Source of the DNA: an uncultured Eubacteriales bacterium
GTDB taxonomy: Bacteria > Bacillota > Clostridia > Oscillospirales > Oscillospiraceae
Assembly (NCBI GenBank): GCA_959602365.1
Contig: CAUGSS010000011.1
Span: forward strand, 1-64,000
DNA length: 64,000 nucleotides
Direction of reading: 5' to 3'
Part shown: in pieces, positions 59,579-64,000 of the stretch
How positions within the stretch are numbered: the first letter of the stretch is position 1
Layout: each line of letters starts with the position of its first letter
The notes under the pieces: generated by a model
Seen by the model: only the letters and a program-made list of their open reading frames with translations
What the model was told of the DNA's origin: nothing
Database searches by the model: none
Translations under genes and position numbers: made by a program

Positions 59579-60664
59579 TTGTTTATCACCTGGGCGCTGC
59601 TCCAGAATGCCCTGGAGCTGGGGCTGATCTACGGGCTGGTGGCGCTGGCCCTGTTCCTGAGCTACTCCATGCTGGGGGTGTGCGACCTGTCCACCGACGG
59701 CTGCTTCACCCTGGGCTGTGCCGTGGGATCGGTGGTGGCCATCAACGGCCACCCGGTTCTGGCCATCTTTGCGGCCATGGGGGCGGGCATCCTGTCCGGC
59801 CTGATCACAGCGCTGCTCCAGACCAAGCTGGGGGTGGAGAGCCTGCTGGCCGGCATCATCGTCAACACCGGGCTGTACACCATTAATATTGTCATTATGG
59901 GGCGCTCCACCCTGAGCCTGAACGACAGCCAGACGGTCTTTACGCTGCTTCAGGATCTGTTGGAGGGCACCCCCCTCTACGAGGCCCGCAAGCTGATTGT
60001 GGCGCTGCTGTTCGTGGCGGTGGTGGTGGTCCTGCTGCTGCTGTTTCTCAACACCCGGCTGGGCCTGTCCATCCGGGCCACGGGCAACAACCCGGACATG
60101 GTGAAGTCCTCCTCCATCAATCCGGCCCTGATGATTACCATCGGCCTGTGCCTGTCCAGCGCCATCACCGCCCTGGCCGGCTGCCTGATCGGAGAGTATA
60201 ACAAATCCTGCGACATCAATATGGGCACCGGCATGGTCACCATCGCCCTGGCCAGCCTGATCATCGGCGAGACCATCTTCAGCCGCAAGACCATCCCCTG
60301 GAGGGCGCTGGGTGTGGTGGTGGGCTCCTGCCTGTACCGGGTCATCGTGGCCATCGCCCTGCGCTTTGACCTGCCCGCCTCCGCGCTGAAGCTGGTCAGC
60401 GCCATCATTGTGGCCGTGGCCATCTCCTACCCCACCCTGATGCGGATGCTGGACTTCCAGCAGCGCAAACTGGCCCGCCGGGGAAAAGACCTGAACCGGA
60501 TTTTGCTGGTGGTCTTTGCGGCGCTGACCGTCCTGCTGGCGGCGGCCGGTCTGCTCCTGCCCCAGGGGCGGGCCCTGCTGCTGATGCTGGCCGCCCTGGC
60601 CGTCATCGGCACCATCTGGGCCGCCCTCCGGCTGAGAAAGAAAGGGGGCGCCGTCAAATGCTGA
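59579..60664 (+). CDS. trpY: TrpY-like ABC transporter permease
   Basis: A 361-residue inner-membrane permease of the branched-chain-type (BPD_transp_2) family with about nine hydrophobic segments. YGLVALALFLSYSMLGVCDLSTDGCFTLG at the N-terminus and RATGNNPDMVKSSSINP in the cytoplasmic loop are typical. Start is TTG, chosen because GAGGAGG lies 8 nt upstream and no ATG fits. Overlaps trpZ by 7 bp. Confidence 0.86.
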   Translation: MFITWALLQNALELGLIYGLVALALFLSYSMLGVCDLSTDGCFTLGCAVGSVVAINGHPVLAIFAAMGAGILSGLITALLQTKLGVESLLAGIIVNTGLYTINIVIMGRSTLSLNDSQTVFTLLQDLLEGTPLYEARKLIVALLFVAVVVVLLLLFLNTRLGLSIRATGNNPDMVKSSSINPALMITIGLCLSSAITALAGCLIGEYNKSCDINMGTGMVTIALASLIIGETIFSRKTIPWRALGVVVGSCLYRVIVAIALRFDLPASALKLVSAIIVAVAISYPTLMRMLDFQQRKLARRGKDLNRILLVVFAALTVLLAAAGLLLPQGRALLLMLAALAVIGTIWAALRLRKKGGAVKC

Positions 60665-61485
60665 AGCTCACCCAGGTCAGCAAGACCTTCAACCCGGGCA
60701 CCGTCAACCAGAAAACCGCCCTGGACCGGGTCAGCCTCGACGTGGAACGGGGGGATTTCATCACCATCATCGGCTCCAACGGGGCGGGCAAATCCACCCT
60801 GTTCAACGCCATCTGCGGCGAATTCTATGCCGACGAGGGCTCTATCGAGCTGGACGGCGAGGACATCACTTTCCTGCCCGAGCACAAGCGGGCCCGGTAT
60901 ATCGGCCACCTGTTCCAGGACCCCATGCGGGGCACCGCCCCCAATATGACCATTGAGGAAAACCTGGCCGTGGCCTGGCTGCGCACCGCCCGGCACAAAA
61001 ACGCCTTCCTGAGCCGGGTCTCCCGGGCGGAAAAAGAGCTGTTCCGGGAAAAGCTGGCCATGCTGGAGATGGGGCTGGAGGACCGGATGCGCCAGCCGGT
61101 GGGCCTGCTCTCCGGCGGCCAGCGCCAGGCCCTCACCCTGCTGATGGCTACCCTGGTGACCCCCAAGCTGCTGCTGTTGGATGAACACACCGCCGCCCTG
61201 GATCCGGGCACCGCGGAAAAAGTGCTGGAGCTCACCCGCCGCATCGTCGCCGAGCGGCAGATCACCTGCCTGATGGTGACCCACAACATGCACCAGGCCC
61301 TGGAGCTGGGCAACCGCACCCTGATGATGGACGCCGGCCGCATTGTGCTGGATGTGAAAGGCCAGGAGCGGGCCGGCATGCAGGTGGAAGACCTGCTGGA
61401 GAAATTCAGCATAGGGGCCGGCCGGGCGCTGGACAACGACCGCATTCTGCTCTCCACAGCCAACGAGGGGCCCGCTGTCCGCTGA
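60658..61485 (+). CDS. trpZ: TrpZ-like ABC transporter ATP-binding protein
   Basis: A 275-residue ATPase. Walker A GSNGAGKSTLFNAI, signature LSGGQRQALTLLMATL and Walker B LLLLDEHTAALDPGTA (DEH in place of the common DEP) are present, with the switch histidine in LMVTHNMHQAL. It completes the trpXYZ importer. Confidence 0.92.
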   Translation: MLKLTQVSKTFNPGTVNQKTALDRVSLDVERGDFITIIGSNGAGKSTLFNAICGEFYADEGSIELDGEDITFLPEHKRARYIGHLFQDPMRGTAPNMTIEENLAVAWLRTARHKNAFLSRVSRAEKELFREKLAMLEMGLEDRMRQPVGLLSGGQRQALTLLMATLVTPKLLLLDEHTAALDPGTAEKVLELTRRIVAERQITCLMVTHNMHQALELGNRTLMMDAGRIVLDVKGQERAGMQVEDLLEKFSIGAGRALDNDRILLSTANEGPAVR

Positions 61486-61659
61486 CTGCGCCCCGATCTT
61501 CTCCTCTCTCCCCATGCATCTGCACGCGCCGGTACAGGTTCGCCTGTGCCGGCGCTTTGTGATCCCCTCCCCCCTGGCTCTGTCCCACGCCACAGGGCGC
61601 TCCCATTATGTCAAGTTGACAATTTATTGCATATCACCTGTCAAATCAAACAGAAATTG

Positions 61660-61695
61660 CTACCCCGTCCCATTGCATAGCGGGGTTCATTTTTT
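61660..61695 (+). terminator. terminator after trpXYZ
   Basis: ACCCCG (61662-61667) pairs with CGGGGT (61681-61686), followed by TCATTTTTTC and further T-runs. Confidence 0.75.
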
Positions 61696-61801
61696 CTCTT
61701 TTTTGGGTTTTTTCCTCTCTTTTTTGGTCTGTCAATCCGCGAAGCTGATTTTTTGACGATGGACTCCTGCAAAAATACTTCGTTTTTAGCAAAAACAACT
61801 G

Positions 61802-61830
61802 TTGACATTATTCTGTCTTACCCCTATAAT
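61802..61830 (+). promoter_or_regulatory. perfect consensus promoter of livJ
   Basis: TTGACA (61802-61807), 17 bp, TATAAT (61825-61830). Such a perfect site usually needs a repressor, which fits the flanking dyad. Confidence 0.88.
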
Positions 61831-61864
61831 TGTCAACATCGGAAGTCCCCAGGGACGCCGACAG

Positions 61865-61911
61865 TGAGACTGTGCAGCGCAGCTCGGTTTTGCAGGTCTC
61901 ATTTTTCTTTT
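61865..61911 (+). promoter_or_regulatory. leader hairpin with T-run, candidate attenuator
   Basis: TGAGAC (61865-61870) pairs with GTCTCA (61896-61901) and TGCA (61873-61876) with TGCA (61891-61894), followed at once by TTTTTCTTTT. It lies between the livJ promoter and start codon. A competing antiterminator was not identified. Confidence 0.5.
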
Positions 61912-61964
61912 ATACCACTTTGGCCCGGGGCCAAATGGTCATTATCAGAAGGAGGATACCGAAT

Positions 61965-63230
61965 ATGAAAAAGATTCTTGCACTTGTGCTGTCGCTGGCG
62001 ATGTGCTTCGCTCTGCTGACCGCCTGCGGCAGCAACGGCGGCAGCACTGCCGGCAGCGACGCCAGCACTTCCACCCCCGCCTCTGACGCCAGCGCCTCCG
62101 GCGGCAGCTCCGACGGCGGCACCTCTTCCGGTTCCGGCGGCCTGACCGGCACCCTGAAGCTGGGCGCCATCGGTCCCCTGACCGGCAGTGCGGCGACCTA
62201 CGGCACAAACGCCGCCGGCGGCGAGCAGATCGCCGTGGACGAGATCAACGCGCTGAGCTCCGATTTCCAGATCGAGTTCAACAGCCAGGATGACGAAAAC
62301 AACGCTGAGCGCAGCGTCAACGCCTACAACAACCTGAAGGACTGGAAGGCCCAGGCCATCGTGGGCTGCGTCACCACCACCCCCTGTGTGGCCGTGGCCA
62401 CCGAGGCCTATGCCGACCGTATGTTCATGCTGACCCCCTCCGCCTCCTCCACCAGCGTGACCGAGGGCAAGGACAATGTGTTCCAGGTCTGCTTCACCGA
62501 CCCGGCCCAGGGCCAGCTCGCCGCCCAGTACGTCTATGACAACGACCTGGCGGAGAACATCGCCGTCATCTACAACAACTCCGACGCCTATTCCACCGGC
62601 ATCTATCAGGCCTTCCAGGCCCAGGCCGATGAGCTGGGGCTGAACATCGTCAGCGTCACCACCTTCCCCGACGACACCAATGCCGACTTCTCCGTGCAGC
62701 TGTCTGAGGCCCAGAACGCCGGCGCCGACTTCGTCTTCCTGCCCATCTACTACACCCCCGCCTCCAACATCCTGACCCAGGCCGCCGCCATGAACTATGA
62801 GCCCACCTTCTTCGGCAGCGACGGCATGGACGGCATCCTGGCGGTGGAAGGCTTTGACGCGTCTCTGGCCGAGGGCGTGCTGCTGATGTCCCCCTTCGCC
62901 GCCTCCGCCACCGATGACGCCACCGTCTCCTTCACCACCCAGTTCGAGGCCAACGAAAACTTCACCCCCACCCAGTTTGCCGCCGACGGCTATGACTGCG
63001 TGTATGCCATCTACAACGCTCTGACCTACTATGCCGAGAACAACGGCGGCTTGGATGTCACCGACATGTCCTATGAGGACATCTGCGAGATCCTGGTCAG
63101 CGTGTTCACCGACTCCGGCTTCTCCTACGACGGCCTGACCGGCGCGGGCATGACCTGGTCCACTGACGGAGCCGTCAGCAAGGATCCCAAGGTGTACGTC
63201 ATCGAGGACGGCGCCTACAACGAGGCCTGA
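61965..63230 (+). CDS. livJ: branched-chain amino acid-binding lipoprotein LivJ
   Basis: A 421-residue receptor lipoprotein (lipobox LTAC, cysteine 21, then a long Ser/Gly/Thr-rich linker to about residue 65). KLGAIGPLTGSAATYGTNAAGGEQIAVDEIN and IVGCVTTTPCVAVATEAYADRMFMLTPSASS are the leucine/isoleucine/valine-binding type I fold. AAGGAGGA is 8 nt before the ATG. Followed by livH; the ligand could also be another aliphatic amino acid. Confidence 0.93.
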   Translation: MKKILALVLSLAMCFALLTACGSNGGSTAGSDASTSTPASDASASGGSSDGGTSSGSGGLTGTLKLGAIGPLTGSAATYGTNAAGGEQIAVDEINALSSDFQIEFNSQDDENNAERSVNAYNNLKDWKAQAIVGCVTTTPCVAVATEAYADRMFMLTPSASSTSVTEGKDNVFQVCFTDPAQGQLAAQYVYDNDLAENIAVIYNNSDAYSTGIYQAFQAQADELGLNIVSVTTFPDDTNADFSVQLSEAQNAGADFVFLPIYYTPASNILTQAAAMNYEPTFFGSDGMDGILAVEGFDASLAEGVLLMSPFAASATDDATVSFTTQFEANENFTPTQFAADGYDCVYAIYNALTYYAENNGGLDVTDMSYEDICEILVSVFTDSGFSYDGLTGAGMTWSTDGAVSKDPKVYVIEDGAYNEA

Positions 63231-63268
63231 TGTCTGATCCAGCCTTCACCGGTCTGATCTGACTGCCA

Positions 63269-63303
63269 GGGGGCTGCCTGTTCCGCGCGGGCAGCCCCCT
63301 TTT
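63269..63303 (+). terminator. weak terminator between livJ and livH
   Basis: GGGGGCTGCC (63269-63278) pairs exactly with GGCAGCCCCC (63290-63299), followed by only TTTTC. Probably partial, lowering permease expression relative to receptor. Confidence 0.78.
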
Positions 63304-63308
63304 CAGTG

Positions 63309-63365
63309 CTCCGGCGGCCAGACATCAAGGCGCCCCAGCGGTGTTTTGATGTGCGGCCACCGGAG
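63309..63365 (+). repeat. long imperfect hairpin before livH
   Basis: CTCCGG-GGCC-ACATCAA on the left (63309-63328) pairs with TTGATGT-GGCC-CCGGAG on the right (63346-63365), 17 pairs with three mismatched or looped positions. No T-run follows. It may block 3'-5' decay of the livJ message. Confidence 0.6.
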
Positions 63366-63414
63366 GAGCCTGCCTTCTCCCCCGCCTGAAAGAAAAGAAA
63401 CGAGGTGTAACCCC

Positions 63415-64000
63415 ATGTTATCCAACCTGATCAACGGTATCAGCCTGGGCAGCGTCTACGCCATCATCGCCCTGGGCTACACCATGGTCTACGGCATCGC
63501 CAAAATGCTGAACTTTGCTCACGGCGACGTCATCATGGTGGGCGGCTATGTGGCCTTCTGCACCAGCTACTACCTGAACTGGCCCGCCATCCCATCGGTA
63601 CTGCTGGCCGTCCTGGTGTGCACGCTGCTGGGCATCGTCATCGAGCGGCTGGCCTACAAGCCCCTGCGCAACGCCGGGTCCCTGGCGGTGCTGATTACCG
63701 CCATCGGCGTCAGCTATTTCCTGCAAAATGCGGCGCTGCTGATCTGGACCTCCAACACCAAGAGCTTCCCCAACCTGATCGGCAACGCCTCCATCTCCCT
63801 GGGCAATGTCACCATCACCGCCACCACCTTGGTCACCGTGGCCTCCTGCGTGGTCATCATGATCGCCCTGACGCTGTTCACCAGCTGCACCAAGGTGGGC
63901 AAAGCCATGCGGGCGGTCAGCGAGGACCGGGGCGCGGCCCAGCTGATGGGCATCAGCGTCAACCGCACCATCTCCCTGACCTTTGCCATCGGCTCCGGCC
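63415..64000 (+). CDS. livH: branched-chain amino acid ABC permease LivH (cut by window end)
   Basis: The first 195 residues of a LivH-type permease. MLSNLINGISLGSVYAIIALGYTMVYGIAKMLNFAHGDVIMVGGY is the family opening, and MRAVSEDRGAAQLMGISVNR is the EAA-like coupling loop. GAGGTG is 7 nt before the ATG. The gene continues past 64000; livM, livG and livF are expected to follow. Confidence 0.94.
   Translation, partial: MLSNLINGISLGSVYAIIALGYTMVYGIAKMLNFAHGDVIMVGGYVAFCTSYYLNWPAIPSVLLAVLVCTLLGIVIERLAYKPLRNAGSLAVLITAIGVSYFLQNAALLIWTSNTKSFPNLIGNASISLGNVTITATTLVTVASCVVIMIALTLFTSCTKVGKAMRAVSEDRGAAQLMGISVNRTISLTFAIGSG

Larger units (their letters stand above)
61609..61838. promoter_or_regulatory. 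cluster of TGTCAA/TTGACA sites, possible operator array
   Basis: TGTCAA at 61609, 61639, 61730 and 61831; TTGACA at 61616 and 61802. Two pairs make dyads: TGTCAA-G-TTGACA (61609-61621) and TGTTGACA...TGTCAACA (61800-61807 and 61831-61838), the latter enclosing the whole livJ promoter with centres 31 bp apart, about three helical turns. One TTGACA is also the -35 box. Confidence 0.5.
61486..61964. other. 479-bp regulatory gap between trpXYZ and livJ
   Basis: No gene. The left part is GC-rich, the right part (about 61600-61910) clearly AT-rich. It holds six TGTCAA/TTGACA hexamers, a terminator with a T-rich tail at about 61660-61695, a consensus promoter at 61802-61830 and a leader hairpin with a T-run at 61865-61911. 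These are listed separately. Confidence 0.8.

Noticed and set aside
61486..61830. Small open frames in the trpZ-livJ gap (for example from 61514 and 61753)
   Set aside because: No ribosome site; they cross the terminator and promoter.

Overview
The window looks like a chromosome segment of a GC-rich, spore-forming Firmicute of the class Clostridia, most like gut Oscillospiraceae (the Flavonifractor/Pseudoflavonifractor/Lawsonibacter group). The pointers are the dipicolinate synthase genes spoVFA/spoVFB, the AddAB recombination enzyme, the yceD-rpmF and DUF512-der-plsY-gpsA clusters, the recJ-relA-dtd-MBL-hemZ order, lipoprotein-type ABC transport receptors, an FMN riboswitch and a T-box leader. 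The taxonomic placement is from gene content and memory only; nothing was searched. I saw no rRNA, tRNA, transposase, integrase, phage or cas gene.

Layout. 1-2.5 kb: a membrane-anchored HTH regulator, then an orphan sugar-type binding lipoprotein. 2.5-4.3 kb: an isomerase plus class II aldolase pair probably salvaging 5-deoxy or methylthio sugars left by S-adenosylmethionine chemistry. 4.3-6.7 kb: FeoAB ferrous iron uptake. 6.8-8.4 kb: spore dipicolinate synthase. 8.6-10 kb: a SLOG-fold protein and an unrecognised protein. 10.1-10.3 kb: an AT-rich patch with a consensus promoter, two CRISPR-like repeats and a terminator-like hairpin. 10.4-11.3 kb: FMN riboswitch and riboflavin transporter RibU. 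11.4-14 kb: ZnuABC zinc uptake. 14-19.4 kb: a leftward block running yceD, rpmF, DUF512, der, plsY, gpsA. 19.5-24.6 kb: a pseudouridine synthase and the PotABCD polyamine transporter. 24.7-33.2 kb: a YbaK-like deacylase, an HTH regulator, PurF, a DRE-TIM aldolase, an ABC-F protein, RidA, and a GIY-YIG/RluA/NUDIX operon. 33.2-36.9 kb: a GreA-type factor, Tex and a second YbaK. 37-47.4 kb: a rightward housekeeping run (RecJ, RelA, Dtd, MBL hydrolase, DUF1835 protein, HemZ, nucleoside kinase, Mrp and a small membrane protein). 47.4-57.2 kb: leftward YigZ, HflX, flavin reductase, L31, AddA and AddB. 57.4-64 kb: a DUF4180 protein, a T-box-controlled TrpXYZ-type amino acid importer, then the start of a branched-chain amino acid importer (LivJ, LivH cut by the window end).

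The accessory theme is import under cis-control: riboflavin through an FMN riboswitch, an aromatic amino acid through a T-box (likely Trp), branched-chain amino acids behind a dense inverted-repeat cluster and a candidate attenuator, plus iron, zinc and polyamines. Most promoters I read have the vegetative -35/17 bp/-10 form. The most unusual element is the promoter-repeat-hairpin-repeat-hairpin unit at 10126-10323, which is either a stranded one-spacer CRISPR array or a small structured RNA gene.
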